Assembly (NCBI RefSeq): GCF_000756665.1
Contig: NZ_ARXV01000016.1
Coordinates: 34,959 to 98,958 of the forward strand
Direction of reading: 5' to 3'
DNA length: 64,000 bases
DNA from: Alcanivorax nanhaiticus
GTDB taxonomy: Bacteria; Pseudomonadota; Gammaproteobacteria; Pseudomonadales; Alcanivoracaceae
In this document: positions 1 to 9,900 of the stretch, piece after piece
Layout of the letters: every line of letters starts with the position of its first letter
Numbering within the stretch: the stretch's first letter is position 1
Position numbers and translations under genes: made by a program
The notes under the pieces: generated by a model
Databases searched by the model: none
The model's input: only the letters and a program-made list of their open reading frames with translations
What the model was told of the DNA's origin: nothing

Positions 1-36
1 TAATGTTGCGTCACTTTTTCATCTGTCGGCGACACC

Positions 37-720
37 ATGATTGGTCAACGTTTTCGCGAGATTCTCTATTTCTGGTGGCGCCACCTTGGGCCTCTGTTTC
101 TGGTCACCGCCCCCTTTGCGCTGGCCACAGAAATACTTCAATGGGTATTCGGTCCTGCCATTTCCCTTCCTGAAACCCCGGAAGGGACGTTCACGCTCAC
201 CACTTCCAGCCTGGTGCTGATCATGCTGCTGCGCCCCCTGGCCGAGGGCACTATCATTTCCCAGCTCGCCAGCAGTGGCGCCGGCAAGCCCGGCGGGCTC
301 TTGGCATGCATGGCTCCCTCCTTGCTAATGTATCCGGCCTTGCTGGCTACCTACGCCTTGATCGCGATGGGAGTCGCGCTGGGCTGGCTGGCATTTTTCT
401 TCCCAGCCCTGTGGGTCTATGCGCGGCTGAGTTTCGCTCCCTATCTGGTTGTTCTGCATCGCCGACACCCTATTCAGGCTCTGCGCCAGTCCTTCGCCAT
501 GACGGAAGCCCAACAGTGGCCATTACTGCTGATCATCGTGCTGGTCTTCCTTACCTATCTGATGACCAGCAGCATCATTGCCAACACCATCGCCACGCTG
601 GTGACTCATGATGTCGCCGCAGCCCTGCTGATAGCGCTTCCCATCAGCGTGATGGCCGTCATCAACAATGTTGCCATCTTTCGCTACTGGGAATTGGCCG
701 GTACGGAAACTCCATCCTGA
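37..720 (+). CDS. Polytopic inner-membrane protein, YciC-like
   Basis: Protein of 227 residues with several hydrophobic segments (about residues 17-37, 55-70, 88-120, 160-185 and 190-212) and no catalytic motif that I can see. The layout, with a conserved AxxxS-F-M stretch before a membrane helix near residues 145-155, resembles the YciC/UPF0259 or GPDPase-membrane-domain type of integral membrane protein. The ATG at 37 follows a weak purine stretch and gives a protein beginning in a short amphipathic segment. It is followed by 121 nt before the OsmC gene and has no partner that points to a role. Function unknown; the family assignment is tentative. Confidence 0.7.
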   Translation: MIGQRFREILYFWWRHLGPLFLVTAPFALATEILQWVFGPAISLPETPEGTFTLTTSSLVLIMLLRPLAEGTIISQLASSGAGKPGGLLACMAPSLLMYPALLATYALIAMGVALGWLAFFFPALWVYARLSFAPYLVVLHRRHPIQALRQSFAMTEAQQWPLLLIIVLVFLTYLMTSSIIANTIATLVTHDVAAALLIALPISVMAVINNVAIFRYWELAGTETPS

Positions 721-841
721 CCGCCCCTTGCCCTAGAGCAGTACAGAACAACGGAACAACCCGGTTACATCCTGTCATGGCAAAGTTGTCGATAAGTGGC
801 ATACTTCGGAAAGATAAAGAAACAAGACGCGGGGAAATGCT

Positions 842-1264
842 GTGCCACAACATACCATGCACCTGAGCTGGACAGCTCACGGCAACCAGGATCATTACCT
901 CTGGCACCTGCCGGATGGCAACGAGGTGCGCGTGGTCGACGGACAGCACGGCCAGCAGGAATTCATGGAGCCGGAAGAAGCTTTTATCGCCGCTCTGGCC
1001 AGCTGCCATCTTTTGTCGTTTCTCACTGAAGCCGCCCGTGATGGTCTGTCCGTCGCCAGTTACGACGATGATCCGCAGGCGGTACTCGGCCAGAACGCCC
1101 AGGCGAAAATCTTCGTCAAACAGATCCGGCTTCAGCCCCTGGTCACCTTCAATGGCGAGCAACCCGACACCGCACGCATTCAAGGTCTGCATCAACGCGC
1201 CCACGAAAAGTGCTTTATTGCTCAATCGGTGAAGAGTGAAGTGATAATCGAGCCACGGGGATAA
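842..1264 (+). CDS. OsmC/Ohr-family peroxide-reducing protein
   Basis: Protein of 140 residues typical in length for the OsmC/Ohr family, cytoplasmic thiol peroxidases that reduce organic hydroperoxides. Both family cysteines are visible: one in ASCHLLSF on the central helix (about residue 54) and one in HEKCFIAQS (about residue 123), and an acidic loop lies between them. The start is a GTG at 842 preceded by GGGGA at good distance. The N-terminus (HLSWT followed by a strand) is the usual OsmC first strand. Whether it prefers organic hydroperoxides (Ohr) or is a general OsmC paralogue cannot be told by eye. The stop is followed within 10 nt by an inverted heptamer repeat. Confidence 0.85.
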   Translation: MPQHTMHLSWTAHGNQDHYLWHLPDGNEVRVVDGQHGQQEFMEPEEAFIAALASCHLLSFLTEAARDGLSVASYDDDPQAVLGQNAQAKIFVKQIRLQPLVTFNGEQPDTARIQGLHQRAHEKCFIAQSVKSEVIIEPRG

Positions 1265-1270
1265 ATCAGC

Positions 1271-1350
1271 TACGAGTTTCGAGTTTCGAGTTTCGAAGAT
1301 CAAAATCGGTTTTGCCTTTCGAAACTCGCTTCTCGTGACTCGTAACTCCT
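1271..1350. repeat. Heptamer inverted repeat, GAGTNNC type (copy A1)
   Basis: The left arm contains GAGTTTC three times in tandem and then GAA. The right arm contains GAAACTC, GCTTCTC, GTGACTC and GTAACTC, each exactly 7 nt, so the arms pair imperfectly around a short loop with an inner CAAAA/TTTTG stem. It fills the convergent spacer between the OsmC gene and folA. No T-tract follows, so it is not a textbook intrinsic terminator. Confidence 0.85.
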
Positions 1351-1400
1351 CGATGCGAAGATTATCTTTCCAAGATCGTCCTGCCAGCGCTAGCGGTTCT

Positions 1401-1910
1401 CTATTTCCGCTCGTACACCACGAACGAATAATCGTAGGGATTCGGACCTTCTGCGGCGAAATCCTCACGACCGATCTCATTCCATTCTGACTTGTCGTAT
1501 TCAGGGAAGAAGGTATCCCCATCCACCTGGGCATGAACCTCGGTAAGGTAGAGACGGACCGCCGCTGGCAAAGCAAGTTTGTAGATTTCCGCACCGCCCA
1601 TGATCACCGCTTCTTCCTGGCCATCAATAAACGCCACGTTCTCGGCCATCGCCACGGCTTCTTCCAGCGTCGTGACCACCTTGGCACCCTCGGCAACATA
1701 ATCCGCCTGGCGAGTGATCACGATATTGGTCCGGCCCGGCAACGGCCCCTTGAGCGACTCCCAGGTCTTGCGCCCCATGATCACGGGCTTGCCAAAGGTG
1801 ACCTGCTTGAAGTACTTCAGGTCATTGGGCAGATACCAGGGCAGCTTGTTATCGCGGCCGATCACATCGTTACTGGCCTTGGCCACCATCATGGAAAGTC
1901 GAATGGACAT
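1401..1910 (-). CDS. folA: Dihydrofolate reductase
   Basis: Protein of 169 residues that reduces dihydrofolate to tetrahydrofolate with NADPH. The diagnostic LPWYLPNDLKYFK stretch contains the catalytic acid (Asp30) and the substrate-binding helix. VIMGRKTWES and the nucleotide-binding IMGGAEIYK stretch complete the family pattern. It lies downstream of thyA on the same strand, 87 nt away, which makes sense because thymidylate synthase turns methylene-THF into DHF that this enzyme recycles. The spacer carries a heptamer palindrome of GACGNCT type. The start codon lies after a weak GGAT sequence only. Confidence 0.96.
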   Translation of the reverse strand: MSIRLSMMVAKASNDVIGRDNKLPWYLPNDLKYFKQVTFGKPVIMGRKTWESLKGPLPGRTNIVITRQADYVAEGAKVVTTLEEAVAMAENVAFIDGQEEAVIMGGAEIYKLALPAAVRLYLTEVHAQVDGDTFFPEYDKSEWNEIGREDFAAEGPNPYDYSFVVYERK

Positions 1911-1920
1911 AGTGAAATCC

Positions 1921-1992
1921 GTCTGACGTCTGACGGCTAACTGTCGGACGCGAAGGTTTTAGTCGTCTGACGTCAGGCTTCCGACGTCAGAC
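1921..1992. repeat. Heptamer inverted repeat, GACGNCT type (copy C1)
   Basis: The left arm has two direct copies of TCTGACG followed by diverged copies. The right arm has CGTCTGA, CGTCAGG, CTTCCGA and CGTCAGA, all 7 nt apart. The unit sequence differs from the GAGTNNC and AAGTNNC elements but the geometry is the same. It lies between thyA and folA, starting about 10 nt upstream of the folA start codon and ending 6 nt from the thyA stop, so it could lower read-through into folA. Confidence 0.75.
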
Positions 1993-1997
1993 CCGCC

Positions 1998-2831
1998 TCA
2001 GATCGCCACCGGCGCCTTGATATGGGCGTGGGGCTCGTAATCGCTCAGAGTGAAGTCATCAAAGGTGAAGGCAAACAAATCCTTCACTTCCGGATTCAGC
2101 GTCATGGTGGGCAGCTTGCCTGGTTGACGGGCCAGCTGGGTATCCGCCTGTTCCAAATGGTTGGAGTACAGGTGAGCATCGCCCAGGGTATGTACGAAGT
2201 CGCCCGGCTCTAGGCCACACACCTGCGCCATCATCAAGGTCAGCAGCGCATAGGACGCGATATTGAAAGGCACCCCGAGGAAAATATCACCGCTGCGCTG
2301 ATACAACTGACAGCTCAGTTTGCCGTCCGCCACATAGAACTGGAAAAGGCAGTGACAAGGGGGGAGCGCTTGCTTGCCCGCCGCGGCGTTCGCATCCGGT
2401 GAGATGGATGGATCCGGCAGCACTGCCGGGTTCCAGGCACTGACCACCAGACGACGGGAATCCGGGTTGCGCTTGATTTCCTCCAGCACCTGGGTGATCT
2501 GGTCGATCACCTGGCCGTCCGGAGTCTTCCAGCTGCGCCATTGCTCACCGTAAACCGGCCCCAGCTCACCGTCTTCCGTCGCCCACTCGTCCCAGATGGA
2601 AACGCCATTTTCCTTCAGGTAACGGATATTGGTCTCACCGGACAGGAACCACAGCAGTTCATGGATGATGGAGCGCAGATGCAGTTTCTTGGTGGTGAGC
2701 ATGGGGAAGCCCTGGCTCAAGTCATAGCGCATCTGGTAGCCGAAAACCGCATAGGTGCCAGTACCGGTTCGGTCTTCCTTGAAGGTACCGCTATCGCGCA
2801 CATGGCGGAGTAGATCGAGATATTGCTTCAT
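1998..2831 (-). CDS. thyA: Thymidylate synthase
   Basis: Protein of 277 residues that makes dTMP from dUMP with methylene-THF. The active-site cysteine is Cys159 in [11 protein letters not shown]. The conserved [21 protein letters not shown] and the C-terminal [10 protein letters not shown] end, with its terminal Ile, are present. Compared with the E. coli enzyme there is a short insertion (about residues 139-153, rich in Pro, Ser and Ala) just before the catalytic cysteine; such insertions occur in other ThyA proteins. It is separated from lgt by 11 nt, so lgt-thyA is probably one transcript, with folA behind a palindromic repeat. Confidence 0.97.
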   Translation of the reverse strand: MKQYLDLLRHVRDSGTFKEDRTGTGTYAVFGYQMRYDLSQGFPMLTTKKLHLRSIIHELLWFLSGETNIRYLKENGVSIWDEWATEDGELGPVYGEQWRSWKTPDGQVIDQITQVLEEIKRNPDSRRLVVSAWNPAVLPDPSISPDANAAAGKQALPPCHCLFQFYVADGKLSCQLYQRSGDIFLGVPFNIASYALLTLMMAQVCGLEPGDFVHTLGDAHLYSNHLEQADTQLARQPGKLPTMTLNPEVKDLFAFTFDDFTLSDYEPHAHIKAPVAI

Positions 2832-2842
2832 GCCATCACCTT

Positions 2843-3646
2843 TTACGCTGTCGCCTGCCGGGTGTCATTGCGATACGCCCATACCATCATCGCAATACCC
2901 AGAATAATCATCGGAATACTCAGCAACATGCCCATGGTCAACCAGCCACCAGCCAGATAGCCAATATGAGCATCCGGTTCACGGAAGAATTCGACAAAGG
3001 TACGTGCCGCACCATAGCCCACACCGAAAAGACCAGTAACCGCTGCTGCCGGGCGCGGCTTGGCAGAATAGACCCACAACACGATGAACAACACGACCCC
3101 TTCCAGCAGACACTCATACAATTGCGAAGGGTGACGCGGCAGGCGATCCGGGTCGGAGGGAAACACCATGGCCCAGGGCACATCGCTGGTGCGGCCCCAC
3201 AGCTCGGCATTGATGAAGTTACCAAAACGTCCCGTGGCCAGACCGATAGGCACCATGGGCACCATAAAATCTGCCACTTCAAAATAGCGCTTGCCGGCGC
3301 TGCGAGCGAACAAGGCAAATGCCACCAGCACACCAATGGCACCACCATGGAAGCTCATGCCTCCGTCCCAGACCTTGAACAGCCAGATGGGGTCGGCAAG
3401 AAATTTACTGAAGTTATAGAAGAACACGTAACCGAGGCGGCCACCGAGAATCACCCCCATGGCACCATAGAACACCAGATCGCTGACCTCATCCCGGGTC
3501 CAGCCCGAGTTCGGTTTTTTCGCACGGACCGTACCCAGCCACCAGGCTGCGGCAAAGCCGATCATATACATCAGCCCATACCAATGGATCTTGAGGGGGC
3601 CGATGGCGATGGCCACCGGGTCAATCACGGGAAATTCCATAATCAC
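2843..3646 (-). CDS. lgt: Prolipoprotein diacylglyceryl transferase
   Basis: Inner-membrane enzyme of 267 residues that transfers diacylglycerol to the lipobox cysteine of prolipoproteins. The Lgt signature [14 protein letters not shown] lies near residues 144-157, [11 protein letters not shown] near the N-terminus, and [12 protein letters not shown] and HPSQLYE further along. Seven hydrophobic segments are apparent. The start is either GTG at 3646 or ATG at 3640; the latter lies closer to the expected distance from GGAT in the end of the preceding gene. The preceding TauE/SafE gene ends on the adjacent base, so the two are translationally close. Several lipoproteins encoded here would be its substrates. 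Confidence 0.97.
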   Translation of the reverse strand: MIMEFPVIDPVAIAIGPLKIHWYGLMYMIGFAAAWWLGTVRAKKPNSGWTRDEVSDLVFYGAMGVILGGRLGYVFFYNFSKFLADPIWLFKVWDGGMSFHGGAIGVLVAFALFARSAGKRYFEVADFMVPMVPIGLATGRFGNFINAELWGRTSDVPWAMVFPSDPDRLPRHPSQLYECLLEGVVLFIVLWVYSAKPRPAAAVTGLFGVGYGAARTFVEFFREPDAHIGYLAGGWLTMGMLLSIPMIILGIAMMVWAYRNDTRQATA

Positions 3647-4462
3647 TTATCCAAACAGCAGTTTCAGCCCGAGCACAAAAAGCACCGCCGCAAACACTCG
3701 TTTCAGGGTAGCGGAAGGCAAGCGGTGACTGACCCTGGCGGCCAGGCGGGCAAACGGAAAACTGGTGAGCACTATACCGGCTGTGGCCGGTAAAAACACA
3801 TATCCAAGCGCGCCATCCGGCAGATGCTGCTCATTCCAGCCTGCCACCGCAAAACCCACCGTACCGGCAATCGCAATGGGGAGCCCACAGGCTGAGGAAA
3901 TCGCAACGGCCTGCTGCATTTTCAGTCGACACCAGCTCAGAAACGGTACCGTCAGCGAACCACCGCCAATACCGAAAATGGCGGACCCGGTACCGATCAA
4001 CGTCCCCGCTATCCCCAGGCCCAAGGCTCCCGGTACCCGCTCTGGCAGAGAATCATCCACCTGCCGGTTACCCATCAACAGCATCTGCAACGCAATCAGC
4101 ATGGCAAAGAGACCAAACAACCGGGTCAGCAGTTCCCCTTTCATGGCATCGGCGATGAAGGCTCCGGCAAAAGCACCCACCACGATGCCCACACCAAGAC
4201 GGAAAGCCACCGGCCAGCGCACATAACCTGCCCGATGGTGTGTTCTGACCGCACTGATGGAGGTGATGATGATGGTGCTGAGCGAGGTCGCAACGGCCAT
4301 CTTGGCCACCAGATCAGGCGGAAAGCCAAGGCCATGAAAAAGAAAGATCAGTGCCGGCACAATCACCACACCGCCACCCAGACCCAGGGCGCCCGCCAGC
4401 AACCCGGCCCCTACACCCACGCCAAGGCAAATCAGAAACAGCTCCAGCACCGGCTCTCCCAC
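3647..4462 (-). CDS. TauE/SafE-family anion exporter
   Basis: Protein of 271 residues with eight or nine hydrophobic segments arranged as two repeats. Each repeat has a Gly-rich signature: GALGLGGGVVIVPAL near residue 24 and FGIGGGSLTVPFLS near residue 164. This is the internal duplication typical of TauE/SafE (DUF81) permeases, which export sulfite, sulfoacetate or related anions. The start is GTG at 4462. It sits immediately before lgt, as I remember from Pseudomonas chromosomes, which suggests a conserved but unexplained linkage. Substrate unknown. Confidence 0.88.
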   Translation of the reverse strand: MGEPVLELFLICLGVGVGAGLLAGALGLGGGVVIVPALIFLFHGLGFPPDLVAKMAVATSLSTIIITSISAVRTHHRAGYVRWPVAFRLGVGIVVGAFAGAFIADAMKGELLTRLFGLFAMLIALQMLLMGNRQVDDSLPERVPGALGLGIAGTLIGTGSAIFGIGGGSLTVPFLSWCRLKMQQAVAISSACGLPIAIAGTVGFAVAGWNEQHLPDGALGYVFLPATAGIVLTSFPFARLAARVSHRLPSATLKRVFAAVLFVLGLKLLFG

Positions 4463-4624
4463 TCACTGCCAATCACCCTCGAGACAGGTATGCTAGCACG
4501 AGGGAACGCCCGGCGCCGGACACCCGAGCCGTGCGACTGAAACCCTTCAGAAAATAGACCCCCGGGGCCAAAACCCTGCCACGCCGATGGCATCAGCCGC
4601 GCGAGATAAAGAAAGGTAAGACGC

Positions 4625-5377
4625 ATGTGCATTGTACTGCTGGACTGGCAACCGGATACCGATACGCCACTACGTGTAGCAGCGAACAGGGATGAATTTC
4701 ATGCCCGTCCTGCGGAGCCCGCACGCTGGCGCGGGGATATCTTCTGCGGACTGGATCTGACCGCAGGCGGCACCTGGTTGGGTATTCACCGAAATGGCCG
4801 CTTTGCCGTGGTCACCAACTACCGCGAGCCGATCACCGACCGCCAGCCCGGCGAGCGCTCACGCGGGCTGCTCCCCACCGCCTTTCTGGAATCCTCTGCC
4901 AGCCCGGAACAGTTTGCACATGAGCTGGCGGCAGAACAGGAACACTACGGCGCGTTCAATCTGTTAGTGGGCACCCCTGATAGCCTCTGGTACCTGGGCA
5001 ACCGGGGCGCTCCGCCACAACCGGTGACACCCGGCATTCATGGTCTGAGCAACGGCTTAATGGATGATCCCTGGCCGAAGGTAAAGCGCGCCAAACACGA
5101 TCTTCGCAATGCACTCAATCAGGGAGGCGAGCTGGAACGGCTGCTAGCGGTGGTCAACGATCGCCATCAGCCCGCTGACGATGAACTACCCGATACCGGC
5201 GTCGGCATCGATCTGGAACGCCTAGTTGCGCCCGTGTTTATCCACTCCGCCACTTACGGCACCCGGGCCAGCAGCGCGGTCATTCTGGATCGGAACAGCG
5301 GCCCGGCCATGCAGGAACAGAACTGGAACCCCGATGGCAGTCCGGCAGGGCCAATTGGATGCAGCCACCCATCCTGA
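4625..5377 (+). CDS. NRDE-family (TANGO2-like) protein
   Basis: Protein of 250 residues beginning MCIVLLDW, with the family-defining NRDE motif at about residues 21-24 (AANRDEFHARP). The N-terminal Cys2 is reminiscent of Ntn-hydrolase nucleophiles, and the later GGTWLGI, NLLVG and GLSNG stretches match the NRDE/TANGO2 pattern. Eukaryotic TANGO2 has been linked to heme trafficking and lipid metabolism; the bacterial role is unsettled. AAAGG lies upstream of the ATG. It converges with the M20 peptidase gene with only 7 nt between the stops, the one convergent pair here with no room for a terminator. Confidence 0.85.
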   Translation: MCIVLLDWQPDTDTPLRVAANRDEFHARPAEPARWRGDIFCGLDLTAGGTWLGIHRNGRFAVVTNYREPITDRQPGERSRGLLPTAFLESSASPEQFAHELAAEQEHYGAFNLLVGTPDSLWYLGNRGAPPQPVTPGIHGLSNGLMDDPWPKVKRAKHDLRNALNQGGELERLLAVVNDRHQPADDELPDTGVGIDLERLVAPVFIHSATYGTRASSAVILDRNSGPAMQEQNWNPDGSPAGPIGCSHPS

Positions 5378-5384
5378 GCAGCGC

Positions 5385-6827
5385 TCAGTGAAAGGGCGAC
5401 TCCACTGCCTGTATGACACCGCTATAGAAACGCACCATCTGCGCGTACTGATCACGGGCAAGCCGTTCATTAGGGCCATGAAAACGTGCGATATCTTCCC
5501 GTTGCAGCGACACAGGCAGGAAGCGCAACACGTTCCCGGACAATGCCTGATAGTGGCGCGCATCACTCCCGGCAATAAGCAGAAATGGCGTGGGCACTGG
5601 CTCTCCCGGCAGTGCTGCCGCAAGGGCTGCGACCCGCTGGTAAGCATCCGAATCCGTAGGTGAAACGTCTGAAGCTTCAGAGAAGAACCCCTCGTGCACC
5701 TTCACTTTTACGCTGGGGGGCAAGGTGTCATTGAGCCAGGCCAGAATATCCTCACTGCGCTCACCCGGCAGCAACCGGAAGTTAATCACGGCCTGAGCCA
5801 CCCCCGGCAACACATTGTCCTTTACCCCGGCATTCAACATGGTCGGTGCCAGAGTAGTACGAATCATTGCATTGGTTTCCGGCTTACTGGCCAGCTGCTG
5901 CAGCACCAGAGGTTTGAACAACCAAAGATTGGCGAACACCAACCGTTTGCCGAATGGTTGCCACGGTGCCACCTGCTCCAGCATCTGTCGGGTAGGCACC
6001 CCCAGAGAAGCCGGGCGAGGACTGGACTCGAGAACCTGTATGGCCGATGCCAATTCGCCAATTGCCGTTCTTACCGGCGGCCGGGAGGAGTGTCCTGGCT
6101 CGCCATAGGCACGCAGCTGCACGCTGAGATAGCCCTTTTCAGCGATGCCGATCAGTGCCACCGGCTCCCGGATGCCGAGGGTGCTGCCAGGCAGGATCAT
6201 ACCGCCCTCGTCGAGCACCAACTCAAACTGCAGACCCCGAGACAACAACCATGCCGCCATCCTGGCCGCACCATGCATACCGCCGGTTTCTTCATCATGA
6301 CCAAAGGCCAGCCATACATCACAGGACGGTTGCTCACCTGCCGCCAGCATGCCTTCCACTGCCTCCAGAATGGCCATGACGCTGACCTTGTCGTCCATGG
6401 TGCCCCGCCCCCAGATATAGCCGTCGTCCTCTGCGCCGGAAAACGGCGGGTGCTTCCAGTCTGCCGGAGACGATACAGGCACCACGTCCTGATGGGCCAG
6501 TAACAGGGTGGGTTTGCAGCTGTTGCCACTATCCCAGTGGAACAGCAAGCTATGATCAAAGGTCTTTAGCGACAGAACCTCATGAACCAGCGGAAAGGAC
6601 TCACGAAGAAAGGCATGAAATGCCACAAAGGCCTCATCGTTGCCGCTGACCGTAGGAAAGGTGATGGAACGGGAGAGCCGCGCCACCATCGCAGCCTGAT
6701 CCTGAGAGGGAGACAGCGACGGCAGGGGTACCGCCCGCATTTCCGGTGCAGCCACCATCAGCGTGCGCCCCACCAACACCGCCAGCAGCCCCAACACCGC
6801 AAGTCCACCCAACAGCAGCTTCCGCAT
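5385..6827 (-). CDS. M20-family metallopeptidase, membrane-anchored
   Basis: Protein of 480 residues with an N-terminal hydrophobic anchor (residues 4-26) and a dizinc M20 catalytic core. Metal ligands are visible in LLAHQDVVPV (His, about residue 111), in WGRGTMDDK (Asp bridging) and in HDEETGG, where the Glu pair includes the general base. A dimerisation-domain insert (about residues 235-355) and the C-terminal HGPNER ligand motif follow. It resembles carboxypeptidase-G2/PM20D1-type enzymes that act on N-acyl amino acids or dipeptides. It lies 2 nt downstream of ptsP on the same strand, so it is probably cotranscribed. Substrate unknown. Confidence 0.9.
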   Translation of the reverse strand: MRKLLLGGLAVLGLLAVLVGRTLMVAAPEMRAVPLPSLSPSQDQAAMVARLSRSITFPTVSGNDEAFVAFHAFLRESFPLVHEVLSLKTFDHSLLFHWDSGNSCKPTLLLAHQDVVPVSSPADWKHPPFSGAEDDGYIWGRGTMDDKVSVMAILEAVEGMLAAGEQPSCDVWLAFGHDEETGGMHGAARMAAWLLSRGLQFELVLDEGGMILPGSTLGIREPVALIGIAEKGYLSVQLRAYGEPGHSSRPPVRTAIGELASAIQVLESSPRPASLGVPTRQMLEQVAPWQPFGKRLVFANLWLFKPLVLQQLASKPETNAMIRTTLAPTMLNAGVKDNVLPGVAQAVINFRLLPGERSEDILAWLNDTLPPSVKVKVHEGFFSEASDVSPTDSDAYQRVAALAAALPGEPVPTPFLLIAGSDARHYQALSGNVLRFLPVSLQREDIARFHGPNERLARDQYAQMVRFYSGVIQAVESPFH

Positions 6828-6829
6828 GA

Positions 6830-9106
6830 TCAGCCGATGGCCTTGCGGTTACGCAGCAGCTCACCCAGGCCCGCCTTGTCCAGCTGAAGATCCACATAGG
6901 CCGAGATGACCTCCGCATTATCCATTGCCAGCACTTCACTGAGCAGCTTGCGGATAAAGCACATCTTCACCTGGCGAATCGCCGCCTTCACCTTGAGCAG
7001 GTTGGAGGCATTCATGGACAACGCATCCACCCCCATGGCCATCAGTAACAAGGCCGCAGCGGGCTCACCTGCCATTTCCCCGCACACCGACACCTTCTTG
7101 CCTTCTTCCCGCGCCTGTTCCACTACATGCAAAATCGCATGCAGCACCGCTGGATGATAAGAGTTATAGAGTGACGCGACCTGTCTGTTGTTGCGATCCA
7201 CCGCCAACAAATACTGAGTCAGATCATTGGTACCGATGGAAAAAAAGTCCACCCGCTGAGCCAGCGCCCGCGCCTGATATACAGAGGCAGGCACTTCGAT
7301 CATTACCCCCACTTCCGGCATGGGGATATCCACCCCTTCTTCACGCACTTCCAGCCAGGCGCGGTGAATGAAATGCTGGGCATCCTCCACCTCGGTCACA
7401 CTGGTTACCATAGGCAACATGATGCGCAGATTATTGTGGCCTTCACTGGCCTTGAGCATGGCGCGTACCTGCACCATGAAAATTTCCGGGTGATCCAGAG
7501 TCACGCGAATGCCGCGCCAACCCAGGAAAGGGTTGTCTTCTTCAATGGGGAAATAACTGAGCGACTTGTCGCCGCCCACATCCAGCGTCCGCATGGTGAC
7601 CGGATGCGGCGCAAAGGCGGCCAGCTGCTCACGGTAGATTACTCGCTGCTCTTCTTCAGAAGGGAAACGATCTCGCACCATGAAAGGAATCTCGGTGCGG
7701 TACAGGCCTACTCCTTCCGCACCACGCTCCAGAGAGCGCGTGATATCCGTCATCAGGCCCGTGTTCACCTGAAGCTGGATACGTTGACCATCCTCGGTTT
7801 CTGCTGGCAGATCCCGCAGCTTTTCCAGTCCGGCCTGCAGCGAGGCCTCTTCACGGATGATCTCTTCGAACTGCGCCTTCAGCTCCAGAGAGGCATTGGC
7901 CACTACCCGCCCACGGAAACCATCCACGATGATTTCCTTGTCATCCATCTGTTTGAGCGGAAGGTTCTGCGCACCGACCACGGTGGGAATACCCATGGCT
8001 CGGGCAACGATGGCCATGTGTGAGTTGCGCGAGCCTCTGGTGGTCACGATGCCTCGTACACGCTCCCGTGGCACCTCCATCAACATCGGCGCAGAAATAT
8101 CCTCACCCAGCAAAATGCATTCTTCGGGGAAGACCACATGGCGGCGAGTCTGGCTTTGCAGTTGCGCCAGCACCCGACGTCCCAGATCACGCACATCTGC
8201 CGCACGCTCACGCAGATAGGGGTCATCCATCATTTCGAAATTGCGCACATGCTGATCGACCACATTGCGCAACGCCCCCTGTGCCCACTGCCCCTCACGA
8301 ATCTGGGCGATCACTTCTGCCGGCAGCGCGTGGCGATCCAGCATGCGCAGGTAGACATCGAACAAGGCCTGCTCTTCGGTACCCAGTGATTTGGAGGCGC
8401 GCTCAGCCAGATCCCGTACTTCCTGCCGGGTTCTGACCAGTGCATCATCCAGTCGGGCGATTTCAGCCCCCACATCATCCACCTGACGATCTGGCACCGA
8501 GGCCAGATCCGCTTCAGGAAACAGTAGCACCCCATAACCAATCGCCGCGCCAGGGCAGCCCGGCAAACCATCGTAGAAGCTGGGCAAGGAAGCATCGCTG
8601 GCTTCCAGTTGGGCAAACAACACGCCGGAAGCATGGGCATGCGCAATCACTGCCGAGAGCTGCGCTGAGATGGTAACCAGAAAGGCCTCTTCACTCTGGT
8701 CGAAACGGCGCACATCCCGCTGCTGCACCACCATCACACCGAGCACCTTGCCATGGTGCATCACTGGCACACCCAGGAAAGCATGGAAAGGGTCTTCACC
8801 GGTTTCGGCAAGATAGAGAAATTTGGGATGGCTGAAAGCATCTTCCAGGTTAACCGGCTCTTCCCGGAGCCCCACCTGGCCAATCAAACCTTCCGACAAC
8901 CCCAGGCTGACATGTCCCACCGCCTCACGCTTAAGGCCCTCCGAAGCCATTAACACGTAACGCTGATCTTCTTCATCACGAAGATAGATGGAGCACACTT
9001 CTGTCCCCATGGCGTCGCGCACCCGCTTGGCCATGAGATCCAGGGCGTCACGAATGTCCTCCGCATTATTCACTTCCTGAACAATGCGTCGCAGGGTATC
9101 AAGCAT
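6830..9106 (-). CDS. ptsP: PEP-protein phosphotransferase of the nitrogen PTS (EI-Ntr)
   Basis: Protein of 758 residues with an N-terminal GAF sensor domain (about 1-165), a PtsI-type HPr-binding and phosphohistidine domain, and a C-terminal PEP-binding barrel. The phosphorylated histidine is His363 in [14 protein letters not shown]. The barrel shows [12 protein letters not shown] and [12 protein letters not shown]. It starts the regulatory phosphorelay EI-Ntr to NPr to EIIA-Ntr, in which the GAF domain senses nitrogen status. It overlaps the end of rppH by 8 nt, so rppH-ptsP-M20 peptidase reads as an operon. NPr and EIIA-Ntr are not in the window. Confidence 0.97.
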   Translation of the reverse strand: MLDTLRRIVQEVNNAEDIRDALDLMAKRVRDAMGTEVCSIYLRDEEDQRYVLMASEGLKREAVGHVSLGLSEGLIGQVGLREEPVNLEDAFSHPKFLYLAETGEDPFHAFLGVPVMHHGKVLGVMVVQQRDVRRFDQSEEAFLVTISAQLSAVIAHAHASGVLFAQLEASDASLPSFYDGLPGCPGAAIGYGVLLFPEADLASVPDRQVDDVGAEIARLDDALVRTRQEVRDLAERASKSLGTEEQALFDVYLRMLDRHALPAEVIAQIREGQWAQGALRNVVDQHVRNFEMMDDPYLRERAADVRDLGRRVLAQLQSQTRRHVVFPEECILLGEDISAPMLMEVPRERVRGIVTTRGSRNSHMAIVARAMGIPTVVGAQNLPLKQMDDKEIIVDGFRGRVVANASLELKAQFEEIIREEASLQAGLEKLRDLPAETEDGQRIQLQVNTGLMTDITRSLERGAEGVGLYRTEIPFMVRDRFPSEEEQRVIYREQLAAFAPHPVTMRTLDVGGDKSLSYFPIEEDNPFLGWRGIRVTLDHPEIFMVQVRAMLKASEGHNNLRIMLPMVTSVTEVEDAQHFIHRAWLEVREEGVDIPMPEVGVMIEVPASVYQARALAQRVDFFSIGTNDLTQYLLAVDRNNRQVASLYNSYHPAVLHAILHVVEQAREEGKKVSVCGEMAGEPAAALLLMAMGVDALSMNASNLLKVKAAIRQVKMCFIRKLLSEVLAMDNAEVISAYVDLQLDKAGLGELLRNRKAIG

Positions 9107-9644
9107 CGTTAGCCCCTCCTGGACGGTTGGCCGTCTTCACCGACAGCGTACCGACTTCTTTTTTCAACGCAGGCGCCAGCTCTCTGAGAGCACGGGCATA
9201 CACGCCCCGCTTGAAGTGCACCACCTTGCGAATCGGGTACCAGTAATTCACCCAGCGCCAGGCTTTGAATTCCGGCGTTTCACTGGCGAAAAGATCGATG
9301 GATTCCTCACTGGCGGTGAGTTTGAGCAAAAACCATTTCTGCCGCTGGCCAATGCAATGGGGTCGATTACGAGGGCGGCGCAAAAAGCGACGCGGCAAAC
9401 GGTACGTCAGCCACCCTTCCGTTGAGGCAATAATTTCCACATGTTCTGCACGCAGACCAACCTCTTCTTCCAGTTCCCGAAACAGGGTTTCTTCCGGCGT
9501 TTCACCGGGCATCATGCCCCCCTGGGGAAACTGCCAGGCATCACGATTGCCGACCCGCCGACCCCAAAATACCCGGCCATCCTCGCCGGCAATGATGATT
9601 CCAACATTCAGCCGGAACCCTTTTTCATCAATAATGCCTGTCAT
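9099..9644 (-). CDS. rppH: RNA pyrophosphohydrolase
   Basis: Nudix hydrolase of 181 residues that removes pyrophosphate from the 5' end of mRNA and so starts RNase E-dependent decay. The Nudix box runs over residues 42-64 with the pattern G-x5-E-x7-REL-x-EE-x-G. The N-terminus [15 protein letters not shown] and the C-terminal YWYPI..VV.FKR..Y stretch are diagnostic for RppH. The frame stays open upstream to 9746, but the ATG at 9644 gives the family N-terminus and has AGAGAG upstream. It overlaps ptsP by 8 nt, a linkage common in gammaproteobacteria. Confidence 0.96.
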   Translation of the reverse strand: MTGIIDEKGFRLNVGIIIAGEDGRVFWGRRVGNRDAWQFPQGGMMPGETPEETLFRELEEEVGLRAEHVEIIASTEGWLTYRLPRRFLRRPRNRPHCIGQRQKWFLLKLTASEESIDLFASETPEFKAWRWVNYWYPIRKVVHFKRGVYARALRELAPALKKEVGTLSVKTANRPGGANDA

Positions 9645-9900
9645 GATCTCTCTGAAGCAGGGGCTGCGCTCCTGCGCGATAGTGGCTTTGCAGCCCAGAG
9701 CCTGAAAACCCCTATCCTTCATAGGGTTAAAGTGCCTCCACAGCACGGCGTAGATTCAGGCATGGTCGTCCCATTAAACCTTGTCCGGCAACCTGCAATC
9801 AATTCCCGAATCCAGTTCTCGCTGCAACTTCCGTACCTTTTGCGCGCTATGACTTGTCACTCGCATCCCCTAAACTAGGCGGCTTAGCTGAGGAGGGGCC